From a bacterium (GTDB taxonomy: Bacteria; Bacteroidota; Ignavibacteria; Kapaibacteriales; UBA2268), in assembly GCA_030431515.1 (NCBI GenBank), contig JAUIIX010000020.1, forward strand, positions 1-46,566: DNA of 46,566 bases, given 5' to 3'. The translations under genes were made by a program, and so were the position numbers. Every line of letters starts with the position of its first letter. The first letter of the stretch is position 1. The notes beneath the pieces are model-generated. The model searched no databases. It was not told the origin of the DNA and saw only the letters and a program-made list of their open reading frames with translations. Below are positions 28,707-37,495 of this stretch, piece after piece.

Positions 28707-29003
28707 ATGAAAAATCTAAAAAACATAATACTCATATCATCAGTGGTAATACTCTTATCATTGTGGCTATATACAGGAAATTTTTTATTTTTACTTATAG
28801 AGATATTATTTACCGATATAGTCACAATAATAAATATCAAAAAAGAAGTAAACATTAAACTTCATATAATAGCATCAATATTATTATTTACACTAACAAT
28901 TTCATTAAACTTCATCTTCGATGGAAAAGAATCCTTAATTGCCATGTTTCTATTCCTAACACACTCAATATATCTATTCTACAAAGAATTCAAAAGCACC
29001 TAA
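28707..29003 (+). CDS. Small membrane protein, unknown
   Basis: A 98-residue hydrophobic protein with three or four membrane segments (IILISSVVILLSLWLYT, FLLIEILFTDIVTII, IIASILLFTLTISLNFIF and a C-terminal one ending in FYKEFKST). The ATG at 28707 is preferred to the TTG at 28695. I do not recognise the family. It sits alone between a divergently transcribed thiolase and a long noncoding stretch. The composition is coherent with a real membrane protein, but a spurious frame is not excluded. Confidence 0.55.
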   Translation: MKNLKNIILISSVVILLSLWLYTGNFLFLLIEILFTDIVTIINIKKEVNIKLHIIASILLFTLTISLNFIFDGKESLIAMFLFLTHSIYLFYKEFKST

Positions 29004-29450
29004 ACCAACCTAAATAGACTCACTAAACATAATCGAAATGCTGTCATTCTGAACATGTTTCAAAATCTCCTCAAACCCATCAGAAATGTCGAAATATTCT
29101 AAAAACCCTATCAACTTTATCACTATCATATTCTGCAAAATCCCAAAAATCTTGACAAATTCGTTTTTCGTATTTATTAAAACTCCTTGTAATTTGCTAT
29201 TTTATTATATTTTACAGCTGTACAAAATGAAATGTCTAAAAATGTGTCCAAATTTGTTGCCTATTTTTAGCTTAGGTGAAAACTTGTAAAGTTATTGAGG
29301 GTTTGGGTTTTTATCAAGTTTTTTTGATTTAGTTTCTTTTTAAAATTATTTTGAAAGTAAAATTAGAAAAACAAGGAAAACCAATAAGTTCATTGAATAA
29401 TTTAATTATAATTTTATATTTTAGTTTTTTAAATATTTAGAATTTTGAAA
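29004..29450. other. Noncoding stretch with a Bacteroidota-type intergenic repeat fragment
   Basis: No credible gene. Near 29043-29070 the sequence begins GTCATTCTGAACATGTTTCA. This resembles the GTCATTCTGA(A/G)CTTGTTTCAGAATCTC half-element known from intergenic regions of Bacteroidota/Chlorobi genomes. A matching inverted half is not evident. The small frame at 29086-29289 lacks a domain and is not called. The rest is AT-rich, including the fluC upstream region. Confidence 0.55.
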
Positions 29451-29816
29451 ATGTATAATATTATTTTAGTAGCTTTGGGTGGTGTTGTGGGTTCACTTTC
29501 GAGATATTTTATATCGAAAATGTTTTCACATTTGATAATATTTAATATTCCTATTGTGATTATACTGATTAATATAATTGGTTCTTTCTTGATGGGTATT
29601 GTATTTCAATATTCACAAGAAAATGCAAATGAAAATATTAAACACTTTGTTTCTTTAGGGGTACTTGGGTCTTTTACTACATTTTCTACTTTCTCGCTTG
29701 AAGCTTATAATTTATTTACTCAAGACAAGTTAACTGAAGCAATAATTTATATATTAGCATCTGTTGTATTGTCTTTATTAGCTTTGTATTTAGGAATTAT
29801 ATTAATTAAAAAGTAA
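29451..29816 (+). CDS. crcB: Fluoride ion channel FluC/CrcB
   Basis: A 121-residue channel subunit with four membrane helices. Family hallmarks are visible: GGVVGSLSRYF (residues ~9-19), ILINIIGSFLMGI (Asn in the pore helix, ~40-52) and LGVLGSFTTFSTFSLE (~76-91, the Phe/Thr-rich segment that coordinates fluoride and the central sodium). It forms a dual-topology dimer that exports fluoride. The ATG at 29451 starts directly before the first helix. No crcB (fluoride) riboswitch-like structure could be identified upstream by eye. It ends immediately before the convergent racemase-like gene. Confidence 0.93.
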   Translation: MYNIILVALGGVVGSLSRYFISKMFSHLIIFNIPIVIILINIIGSFLMGIVFQYSQENANENIKHFVSLGVLGSFTTFSTFSLEAYNLFTQDKLTEAIIYILASVVLSLLALYLGIILIKK

Positions 29817-30914
29817 TTATATTATTATCTTCTCAATAAATTTAGAATTCATTAATTTTGCTACTCCCATATAACTTGCAGAGTAGTCAAAAGTATCGCC
29901 TACTTTATATTGTTTTTTTCCTTTTCCTTTTGGTACTTCATATACAGTCATATCAGATGTAGTACCAACAAAATTTAGGTTTTTATCAAGAGCAGTAATA
30001 TCATTAAAGTCAACATCTAATATTCCAAAGTCAACAATAGCTTTTTGGATTTTTATTGCTTCATCCGAAGAATTAAGTGTATCAGTTTCATGAGTATGTC
30101 CAATATTACCTGGTGTAAAATTACCATCTGGAATTGTTTCTTTTTCTTCCATTTCGATTATATTCCCTTTATAAACGAAAACATCTGTATGTAAATTCAT
30201 AAATTGCTTTTCATCAAGTGGAGTTGTACCAAAAAATACTGCCTCACCAATTCTTAAGTGATTAATATTAGATGGAATTCTATTTGAATTTAACATCATT
30301 AAATTTATAGAACTTCCACCAGATACAAGTTTCATTTTCTTTTTAAATTTTGCTTCTATAAGCTCTTTGAATAATGCAAGCTGTATCAATTTATCATAAG
30401 TTGGCTCTATACCATACATACAGCCCATATTTGTGCCGATACCTATTACATCAACTCGAGTTAAATTAAAAATATATTCGTAAAACTCAACAACTTTGTC
30501 ACGCATCACACCTTCACGTAGTTCTCCCATTTCTATCATTATAATTACTTCGTGGAATTTATCTTGCTTAATACATTCATTTTCAATAGCAAGAATTGTT
30601 TCGAGTGAAGTATTTAAAGAAATATCAGAAACTGCTACAACTTCAGGTACTAAAGGAATTGCAGGTGGTTTTATATACATAGTTACTATATCAGGATTTA
30701 CATTTTTAATTGCTTGCAAGTTTGATATTCGAGAATCACCTATGGAATGTATCCCTTTTACAATATCTGGGATTAATATTCTTTCTAATACTTCTTCATT
30801 TCCACATAAAACTTTGGGAATTAGTGACCACAATCTATTCTTCGAGTCTAAAAACTCTTGTATATCACGTATATTTGAAATTATTTTTTTAGTATCAACT
30901 ACTAATTCAGCCAT
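29817..30914 (-). CDS. PLP-dependent amino-acid racemase (alanine/ornithine racemase family)
   Basis: A 365-residue fold-type III PLP enzyme. The expected Schiff-base Lys is in WSLIPKVLCGNEEVL (about residue 34). Further motifs are HSIGDSRISNLQAI, the MIEMGELREGVM strand and the phosphate-binding SGGSSINLMML region (~198-208), with HLRIGEAVFFGTTPL near 220. These fit the Orr/YhfX-like racemase branch rather than classical Alr, which is longer and has a distinct C-terminal Tyr domain. The substrate (Ala, Orn or other) is undetermined. The stop codon abuts that of fluC on the other strand. Confidence 0.85.
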   Translation of the reverse strand: MAELVVDTKKIISNIRDIQEFLDSKNRLWSLIPKVLCGNEEVLERILIPDIVKGIHSIGDSRISNLQAIKNVNPDIVTMYIKPPAIPLVPEVVAVSDISLNTSLETILAIENECIKQDKFHEVIIMIEMGELREGVMRDKVVEFYEYIFNLTRVDVIGIGTNMGCMYGIEPTYDKLIQLALFKELIEAKFKKKMKLVSGGSSINLMMLNSNRIPSNINHLRIGEAVFFGTTPLDEKQFMNLHTDVFVYKGNIIEMEEKETIPDGNFTPGNIGHTHETDTLNSSDEAIKIQKAIVDFGILDVDFNDITALDKNLNFVGTTSDMTVYEVPKGKGKKQYKVGDTFDYSASYMGVAKLMNSKFIEKIII

Positions 30915-30992
30915 TTATTAAATATATATTTATGAATAATATTAAAATCTATTAATAACTTGACGTATAAGATGATAAATATTTTAAAAATT

Positions 30993-32192
30993 CTATTTAA
31001 CACCCAATTCTTTTAGTTTTTCTTTTATTTCAAAATATAATGAATCATTATTATATTTTGTTTTATAATATAGTTCTTGTCCTTTGAATATTAGGGTGGT
31101 TGGAAAACTTTTTACTTCTAATTTAATTGCAAGTGTATCAGCTCCGAGAATATAAGGGAAGTTGATTTTCTTTTTCTTAATGTATGGCATAATTCGACTT
31201 GTATCTCTCTCCATTGCACCCCAGCCAATTACTTCTACTTTGTTGCCAAATTCATCGGATATTTTTTGAATTGATGGATATGATAAATAACAAAAGCCAC
31301 ACCATGAACCCCAGAAGTTATATACTTTTATATCTTTTTGTTTTGTTATATCGACAATTTCATTATTTACTAAATTAAATTTATCCGGTAATTTAATTTG
31401 AGATTTCTTTATTTTATCATAAATGGTTTGCTTTGCTTTTCTAACTGAATCTACATTTACTAATACTTTATATGGTCTTTCAATGTTGAAAAGTGATGTG
31501 TCTGGAGTAGTGAAATCATAAGAAAAAATATTAATTGATCTCATTGAAGAATCTCCCCTTTCTCCATTTTGATTAACGTGATATTGATCTTCATGATAAT
31601 TGATTAGATTAAATGATTTATCATATTTGAAAATAAAACGACCAACAACATTAATATAATAAGGTTGTTTTTTAAGTACTTCATATTTTAAATCTATTAT
31701 TAAAGAATCATTATCTCTATAAACTGAATCTTTTAAATATTTGTAATCTTTATTATTTAAATCTTTTAAATCATTATAAAACTTTTTTAAAATACCTAAA
31801 TCATACTTAAATTGAAGACTTCTAACATAGAAATTTTCTAAAGGGTAGAATAAAGTATGAACAGATGAATATATACTATTTAAAGCATGATATTTCACCG
31901 TATCAAGAAAAAGTGTATCATTTTGATATTTATAATGCTTGTAATCTTTTATAATACTAGTTGAATTCTCTTTTTTATTATGAGAATACAAATAAGGAAA
32001 TAATGAATCTTTCTTGTTTTCTAAAAAATATATTTTAAAATCTTCATTTAACTGAACATGGGAATTAAATAAAAACTCTAATGAAAAAGTCCTATAACTT
32101 CTCGATTGTTCAATTTGTTTGATTATTTCATCTTTATCATTCAAATCAAGATTGTTAAATTGAAATAAGATTAAAAGCAATAAAATATTCAT
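30993..32192 (-). CDS. Exported thioredoxin-domain protein (TlpA-like)
   Basis: A 399-residue protein. A signal peptide (~1-12) is followed by ~260 residues rich in Asp/Asn and Tyr that I do not recognise; they form beta strands resembling outer-membrane lipoprotein-fold sensor domains. A TlpA/thioredoxin domain follows with VYNFWGSWCGFCYLSYPS (CxxC at about 299-302) and the cis-Pro VKSFPTTLIFKG (~355). TlpA-like proteins reduce periplasmic disulfides, for instance in cytochrome c maturation. The N-terminal half is large for this family and may bind a specific partner. Confidence 0.8.
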   Translation of the reverse strand: MNILLLLILFQFNNLDLNDKDEIIKQIEQSRSYRTFSLEFLFNSHVQLNEDFKIYFLENKKDSLFPYLYSHNKKENSTSIIKDYKHYKYQNDTLFLDTVKYHALNSIYSSVHTLFYPLENFYVRSLQFKYDLGILKKFYNDLKDLNNKDYKYLKDSVYRDNDSLIIDLKYEVLKKQPYYINVVGRFIFKYDKSFNLINYHEDQYHVNQNGERGDSSMRSINIFSYDFTTPDTSLFNIERPYKVLVNVDSVRKAKQTIYDKIKKSQIKLPDKFNLVNNEIVDITKQKDIKVYNFWGSWCGFCYLSYPSIQKISDEFGNKVEVIGWGAMERDTSRIMPYIKKKKINFPYILGADTLAIKLEVKSFPTTLIFKGQELYYKTKYNNDSLYFEIKEKLKELGVK

Positions 32193-32251
32193 AAGTTCAC
32201 CATTTATTAAGTAAACAATTTCAATAATTTACAAATATATGAAAATTTATT

Positions 32252-32695
32252 TTATTTCTTAAATCTCATTTCAGCGTATTTGCTTGTGAAACCAAGTCTT
32301 TCGTATAATCTTTTTGCTGGGTTGTCGTATTCTACGTGAAGTGCGACATCTCCATCTACATTTTCAACTGCATATTGACATAGTTTTTTGCCAATTCCTT
32401 TTCCTCTTTGATTGCCATCAACTGCTACATAAACAAGTATATTAGCAGGTATATATTTTGCCATTCCTGTGTGGTTCATTATCAAGCCACCGACTACTTT
32501 TCCATCGTCTTTTACTACCAAACAAAAACCACCTAATCCACCATTCATTTTAAATGCATAATTTATACAATTATTAATGTCTTCTTTTGGGTCGCCGAAC
32601 TGCCCAAGATGTGTAAATAGGAAATCTACAAAGCCCTCTCTATCTATTCCAGAATTTACCCATTCATTATCGTTATTTACTCTAATTATTTCCAT
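32252..32695 (-). CDS. GNAT family N-acetyltransferase
   Basis: A 147-residue GNAT domain with acetyl-CoA-binding motif A (VAVDGNQRGKGIGKKLCQYA, about residues 88-107) and the C-terminal ERLGFTSKYAEMRF strand. It lies 11 nt downstream of a sodium:solute symporter gene, so the pair may be co-transcribed. The acetylated substrate is unknown. Confidence 0.88.
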   Translation of the reverse strand: MEIIRVNNDNEWVNSGIDREGFVDFLFTHLGQFGDPKEDINNCINYAFKMNGGLGGFCLVVKDDGKVVGGLIMNHTGMAKYIPANILVYVAVDGNQRGKGIGKKLCQYAVENVDGDVALHVEYDNPAKRLYERLGFTSKYAEMRFKK

Positions 32696-32706
32696 AATAT
32701 TTCTAT

Positions 32707-34125
32707 TTAATTTAACATATTTTTTTTATCAAACTTTCCTACGATTACAAAACTAATCAAAGAAATCAATATTCCCCAAAAACTTGGGTCTAATCCAAAG
32801 GCAATCTTTATTTCAAAAAAGATTAGCAGCAACGTTAAACTCCCTCCAGCTACCATTGAAACTAATGCCGCAAGCGAAGAGTTATCTTTCTTGAAGTAGG
32901 CAAACAATGTCGGAATCAATAATGCCGCAACCATAAAGGAGTAAGCATGTAAAATTATTGACAAGACCTCTTCGAAGGAGGCAGCAATTACAAAAGCAAT
33001 CAATCCAATCACAAGAGTTGTCCATTGAGAAACCACCATCAACTTTTTTGGACTCGCATTCTTATTAATATATTTCTCATAAATGTCGGAAAGAAAATTC
33101 CCAGACGACGCTATCAAACAACTATCCGCAGTGGACATTATCGCCGAAAAATAAGCCGCAATTATCAGCCCTTGAATCCCAATCGGTAAAATTTCTTTTA
33201 TCAACTTCGGCAAGCCCATCTCCGGGTCCGACTCAGGAAAATAAATCCTCGCCGCCATACCCAAGAAAACCCCACTAAATGCCATAATCGGATACTCAAA
33301 AAGTCCTGCGATATACCATGCTTTCTTTGCGTCCTTCTCATCTTTGCACGCATACATCCTTTGATATAGCGTCATCCCTATAAACCAAATTGGAATTATC
33401 GTAACAAACCAATTCACAATCTGAATAAAACTCACATTTGTCAAGCTGGAGAATTCCGGTGGCAATTGCTCAAACATCGCTCCAATTCCACCCAAATCAA
33501 TCAATACCATTGGAATTGTTACAAAAATTAAACCAACTAAGAGAATAATCCATTGAATTGTGTCCGTATAAATAACTGCTTTCAAACCACCTAAAGCAGT
33601 ATAGACTAATATAATAAGTGCAATCACAATCAAAGAAAAATACATTGGGTCAATTGGAAGTGGCATATCTGCAAAAATAGTCCCCGTCGCAAGCTTTGCA
33701 CCAGCTAAAATCTGCCCGCCAGTGAATCCCAGATACCCAATACCAGCTACAATCGCTGCAAAAAGAGCCACCTTATTATTATAACGAAATCTCAGGAAAT
33801 CAGGAAAAGTAATGAAAGAATGAAGCCTATCAAGTTTTTTTAGACGAGGAATAATCAGCACTGCCGACAGCCAAGCACCCACCAAACCCGTAAACAAAAG
33901 CCATGAACCAGACAATCCCATTACAAAACCAAGTCCACCAAGCCCAATCGAAAAGCCACCGCCAACATCAGTAGCTACTACAGATATTCCAACGTGCCAG
34001 GGGGACATTCCGCGACCACCCACGTAGTAATCTTCCTTCGTATCATTCCTCCGATAAAAATATAAACCAACTAAAAAAACAGCAACGAGATAAACAATGA
34101 TAATAACAAAATCAATAATAGGCAT
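32707..34125 (-). CDS. Sodium:solute symporter (SSS) family protein
   Basis: A 472-residue transporter with about 13 membrane segments. SSS signatures include [20 protein letters not shown] near residue 33, [20 protein letters not shown] near 54, [16 protein letters not shown] near 178 and [20 protein letters not shown] near 325, the conserved sodium-site helix. SSS members import sugars, amino acids, organic acids or vitamins; the substrate cannot be assigned. Confidence 0.93.
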   Translation of the reverse strand: MPIIDFVIIIVYLVAVFLVGLYFYRRNDTKEDYYVGGRGMSPWHVGISVVATDVGGGFSIGLGGLGFVMGLSGSWLLFTGLVGAWLSAVLIIPRLKKLDRLHSFITFPDFLRFRYNNKVALFAAIVAGIGYLGFTGGQILAGAKLATGTIFADMPLPIDPMYFSLIVIALIILVYTALGGLKAVIYTDTIQWIILLVGLIFVTIPMVLIDLGGIGAMFEQLPPEFSSLTNVSFIQIVNWFVTIIPIWFIGMTLYQRMYACKDEKDAKKAWYIAGLFEYPIMAFSGVFLGMAARIYFPESDPEMGLPKLIKEILPIGIQGLIIAAYFSAIMSTADSCLIASSGNFLSDIYEKYINKNASPKKLMVVSQWTTLVIGLIAFVIAASFEEVLSIILHAYSFMVAALLIPTLFAYFKKDNSSLAALVSMVAGGSLTLLLIFFEIKIAFGLDPSFWGILISLISFVIVGKFDKKNMLN

Positions 34126-34558
34126 TTAGATTTGAGTGTCTTAACTCTTGGATTCTTGATAATTCAAAAAGGTAAACGAAAAAGCACCTTTAATATTTCA
34201 AATAAGCTCATCATTCTGAAATATAGGTTTATTTTATAAAAATATTTATGATTGAACTTCATTAGTCAAAACCATTAATAACTAACATTGATTGATGGGT
34301 ATTTTATTAAAAAAATAGTTTTAAAGTGAAAATAACTCAATTTTATTTTACAAATCAAAAAATGAAGTTATAAACTTAAATAGATTTTCCATTTTTTTAG
34401 AAAAGTTTTATCTTCAACAGAGCATATAGTTAATTAATTTCACCCTCCAACTATTGATTTTACTAAGTTCATAAAATATATTTTTTTTTATTAAAAATAA
34501 TTATTTACTTTTGAATAAATGAAAAAAAAATAATTATAAATTAATGTTCGGAGATTTT
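34126..34558. other. Divergent intergenic region opening the surface-protein island
   Basis: A 433-bp AT-rich gap between the minus-strand symporter and the first IPTL-CTERM gene. A TAnnTTTG-type -7 box (TACTTTTG, 34506-34513) lies 46 nt before the gene start on the plus strand, and GGAG is placed 6 nt before the ATG at 34559. A CATCATTCTGAAAT fragment near 34210 again resembles the GTCATTCTGA intergenic repeat. No gene or structured RNA was recognised. Confidence 0.6.
34506..34513 (+). promoter_or_regulatory. Promoter -7 element of the first IPTL-CTERM gene
   Basis: TACTTTTG matches TAnnTTTG. No TTG is present at the 19-nt spacing upstream, which is only T/A-rich there, so the promoter is weakly supported. 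Confidence 0.45.
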
Positions 34559-37177
34559 ATGAAATTGCTTTACAATGTGCTAATATTAAGTTTAGTTTTA
34601 CTTGGATTAAGTTCCATTAATCTAAATTCACAAACTTTAATAGCAAATAGGTTAGCTAATAACCAACCAAGTGGTGATATTTATGGAAGTGTAATAGTTG
34701 GTGATTATATGTATGCTTATGGAGAATTTAACTTTTTTGGGGGGACTGAGGTAGGATATGGTATTGAAGTAAGTACTAACTCAGCGACAATTAATACTGC
34801 TAATTTTCCTGAGGTAGATGGTACAGTAAATGTTGCAATCCCAGATGGTTCTGGAGGATGGTATATAGGTGGTGATTTTGAAGAAGTAGGTGGTGTATCA
34901 AGGGACTATGCAGCACACATATTATCAAATGGGACAGTTGATGCTACTTGGGATCCTGTTTTTGATAGTGATGTTCACACAATGGTGTTAGATGGTGATT
35001 ATGTTTATGTAGGCGGTGAATTTGAAGATGTTGATGGAACTACAAGAAATTATTTAGCAAAGATACATAAGACTACTGGTGTATTAGATGCTACATGGAA
35101 TCCTGATGCGAACAATGATGTTGAAAAAATATTAATTGATGGTAGTGATATTTATGTAATAGGTGGATTTAATAATATTGGTGGACAGAGTTTTGAATAT
35201 ATAGCAAAGTTAAATAATTCAAATGGTAATGCTGACGCGGCTTGGAATCCAGCACCAGATTATGATGTTGAAGATATTGTATTAGATGGTAGTTATTTGT
35301 ATTTAGTAGGTGGGTTTGAAGAAGTTGATAGTGAAGAAATTTATTATTTTGCAAGAGTAAATAAAAGTGATGGTAGTCTTGACACTGGCTTTGATTTAGA
35401 AATAGACTATAGTGTTTCAAGTATAGCTATATCTGGCGATTACATTTATATTGCTGGAGAGTTTGAAGAAGTTTTAGGTGAAGAAAGGATTAGATTAGCA
35501 AAAATACATAAAACTAATAAAACACTCGATGCTACTTGGTTACCAACTTCAGATGGAACAATAAATTTAATAGTAATAGATGGTAATGATATTTACTTGG
35601 GTGGTAGTTTCTACACAATTAAAGGAACAAAAAGACAAGGATTTGCAAAAGTTAATAATACTAATGGAAATGTTGAAGCATACAATTTAAAAATAGGAAA
35701 TAGCTATGGAGGTTCTAAAGTTAATATTTATACAATTGCTATAAATGGAACAGATATGTATATTGGTGGATATTTCAATTATGGAAATGTAAAAAATGCA
35801 ACAAGATTAGCAAAAATTAGTATGGTTGATGGAACGATAGATGAAAATTGGAATTGGGATTTTAATGGGAGTCCTATTCAAGCAATTGCAACTGATGGTA
35901 CATATATTTATGTAGCTGGTAGTAGTGGAAGTATTGCACCGGGTATAAATGCAAGATTTCCAAGAATTAATATCTTAACAGGTATTCCAGATGAAGATTG
36001 GAGTGGTTATGCAAGTAATACAATTTATGGCTTACATGTTTCAGGTGATTATATATATTTAGGTGGGGGTTTTACTCATGTTCAAGGTGAAAATGGAAAT
36101 ATTGCTAGAAATAGGGTTGCAAGAATTCAATTAAGTACAGGTAATGTTGATGCATGGAATCCAAATGCTAATAATACAGTTCAATCTTTTGTAGTTGATG
36201 GAAGTGACATATATGTCGGAGGTCAATTTACAACAATAGGTGGACAGAGTAGAGATAGACTTGCAAAACTAAATAATACTACAGGTGCAGCAGATGCTAC
36301 TTGGGACCCAGGTGCAAGTTCATCAGTAATTGCAATCGATAAAGATGATGACTATGTATATGTGGGTGGATACTTTACTACCGCTGGTGGTCAAACAAGA
36401 AATAGAGTTGCACGATTAAACAAAACAAATGGAGATGCAGATGCTACTTGGAATCCAAATCCTAATGGTACTATTAGAGATATAAAAATAAATAATGGAA
36501 ACATTTATATAGCTGGTCAATTCACAGAAGTAGGAAGTTCTACTATTTCTGGTGTTGCTAGATTAAATAATACTGATGGTAGTCCAATCCCTGGTTGGGA
36601 ACTATATGACGGTTATGATCAAGTAGTTGTTTATTCCATAGATTTTGGTGGAGATAATTTTTATATTTCGGGTAATTACTATAATAATGACCCTTATTTT
36701 GGTGAATACTTTGCTTCGAAATTTTTAAACCCAATTAGTCATACTAGTGTATTTACTTTGAAACACAATCAAATAACTCAATTAGTATTTAATATTTCTT
36801 CTGCAAATTCATCTGCAGCAGATGGTTACATAATTCTTTATAAACAAGGAAGTAGTTTTACGGGAGAACCTGTTGATGGTGGTAATTACTCAGTAGGTGG
36901 TACAATAGGAGACGCAACAATCGGTGCGATTATAACAGATGCAAATGCTATTGAAGCTACTATAAGTGGTTTAACTAAAGATGTTCAATATCATATTAAA
37001 ATATATCCATTCAATTGGGATGGTAGTGATATTACTACTGCGGAATATAAAACAGATGGTGATGTTCCATCATTAACAGTTGTAACTGTTCCAACTCTTG
37101 GAGAATGGGGAATGATTGCTTTCGTTGGATTAATGGCAATTGGTGGAGTCTTTTATGTAAGGAAAAGAATAGTATAA
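34559..37177 (+). CDS. Delta-60/DUF5122 beta-propeller protein with IPTL-CTERM sorting signal
   Basis: An 872-residue secreted protein. The signal peptide (MKLLYNVLILSLVLLGLSSI to about residue 24) precedes about 13 delta-60-type repeats of ~49 residues (patterns: DIYVGGQFTTIGGQSRDRLAKLNNTTG, D.TWNP...). A fibronectin-like beta domain follows (about 715-840; GYIILYKQGSSFTGEP, HIKIYPFNWDG), then the sorting signal VPTLGEWG, a hydrophobic stretch and VRKRIV at the very end. The ATG at 34559 with GGAG upstream is preferred over one five codons earlier. It is a likely XrtH substrate displayed on the cell surface. The motif begins VPTL rather than IPTL. Confidence 0.9.
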   Translation: MKLLYNVLILSLVLLGLSSINLNSQTLIANRLANNQPSGDIYGSVIVGDYMYAYGEFNFFGGTEVGYGIEVSTNSATINTANFPEVDGTVNVAIPDGSGGWYIGGDFEEVGGVSRDYAAHILSNGTVDATWDPVFDSDVHTMVLDGDYVYVGGEFEDVDGTTRNYLAKIHKTTGVLDATWNPDANNDVEKILIDGSDIYVIGGFNNIGGQSFEYIAKLNNSNGNADAAWNPAPDYDVEDIVLDGSYLYLVGGFEEVDSEEIYYFARVNKSDGSLDTGFDLEIDYSVSSIAISGDYIYIAGEFEEVLGEERIRLAKIHKTNKTLDATWLPTSDGTINLIVIDGNDIYLGGSFYTIKGTKRQGFAKVNNTNGNVEAYNLKIGNSYGGSKVNIYTIAINGTDMYIGGYFNYGNVKNATRLAKISMVDGTIDENWNWDFNGSPIQAIATDGTYIYVAGSSGSIAPGINARFPRINILTGIPDEDWSGYASNTIYGLHVSGDYIYLGGGFTHVQGENGNIARNRVARIQLSTGNVDAWNPNANNTVQSFVVDGSDIYVGGQFTTIGGQSRDRLAKLNNTTGAADATWDPGASSSVIAIDKDDDYVYVGGYFTTAGGQTRNRVARLNKTNGDADATWNPNPNGTIRDIKINNGNIYIAGQFTEVGSSTISGVARLNNTDGSPIPGWELYDGYDQVVVYSIDFGGDNFYISGNYYNNDPYFGEYFASKFLNPISHTSVFTLKHNQITQLVFNISSANSSAADGYIILYKQGSSFTGEPVDGGNYSVGGTIGDATIGAIITDANAIEATISGLTKDVQYHIKIYPFNWDGSDITTAEYKTDGDVPSLTVVTVPTLGEWGMIAFVGLMAIGGVFYVRKRIV

Positions 37178-37252
37178 AATTATTTAAAGTATAATTTAAT
37201 GCCTATAAGTTTTTAATTAAATTTATAGGCATTTTTTTTTGTTTTATTTTTA
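36839..37252 (+). repeat. 414-bp duplicated block, copy A (C-terminal domain, sorting signal and terminator)
   Basis: Aligned without gaps to 40007-40420 (offset 3168). Positions 36905-37092 are identical over 188 bases; about 14 differences by eye lie elsewhere, mostly in the stretch encoding the membrane part of the sorting signal. The block includes the end of the CDS, the stop codon and the complete terminator. Confidence 0.92.
37198..37240 (+). terminator. Intrinsic terminator (shared 36-nt hairpin, copy 1)
   Basis: Arms AATGCCTATAA (37198-37208) and TTATAGGCATT (37223-37233) form an 11-bp perfect stem with a 14-nt loop, followed by a run of T. It lies 21 nt after the stop codon of the 872-residue gene. 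The same 36 nt recur at 40366 and 43820 and, with four changes, inside xrtH at 43944. Confidence 0.9.
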
Positions 37253-37357
37253 TTCTAAAAGTTACATTCAAATCTATTAAGTTTTGTATCAACAATGTAA
37301 AATTTAATTTCAAATAAAACTATTACATTTTACAGAATATTTATAGTTTTTTTGATT

Positions 37358-37388
37358 TTTGAGTATCTAAATTATTTACTTATATTTG
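37358..37388 (+). promoter_or_regulatory. Promoter of the second IPTL-CTERM gene
   Basis: TTTG (37358-37361), 19-nt spacer, TATATTTG (37381-37388): an exact match to the Bacteroidota TTTG-N19-TAnnTTTG form. The expected start near 37394 gives a leader of about 100 nt. AGGAA stands 6 nt before the ATG at 37496. Confidence 0.75.
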
Positions 37389-37495
37389 GCAAAGAATAAT
37401 ATTATTTAATTTAATTTATTATAAAATTATTTTTAAAATGATAGATTATTTAGCCACATTTATTAAAACAAATTTATAATTTTTAGGAATCTCTT

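Noticed and set aside
28649-28855. Minus-strand 68-codon frame
   Set aside because: Antisense to the small membrane protein gene and low-complexity.
29086-29289. 67-codon plus-strand frame
   Set aside because: No domain, no ribosome-binding site, and it lies in a repeat-like noncoding stretch.
29401-29450. Fluoride riboswitch upstream of crcB
   Set aside because: The characteristic GGxGAUGGxxxxCCxxxAACxGCC-type core was not found in the upstream region by eye.
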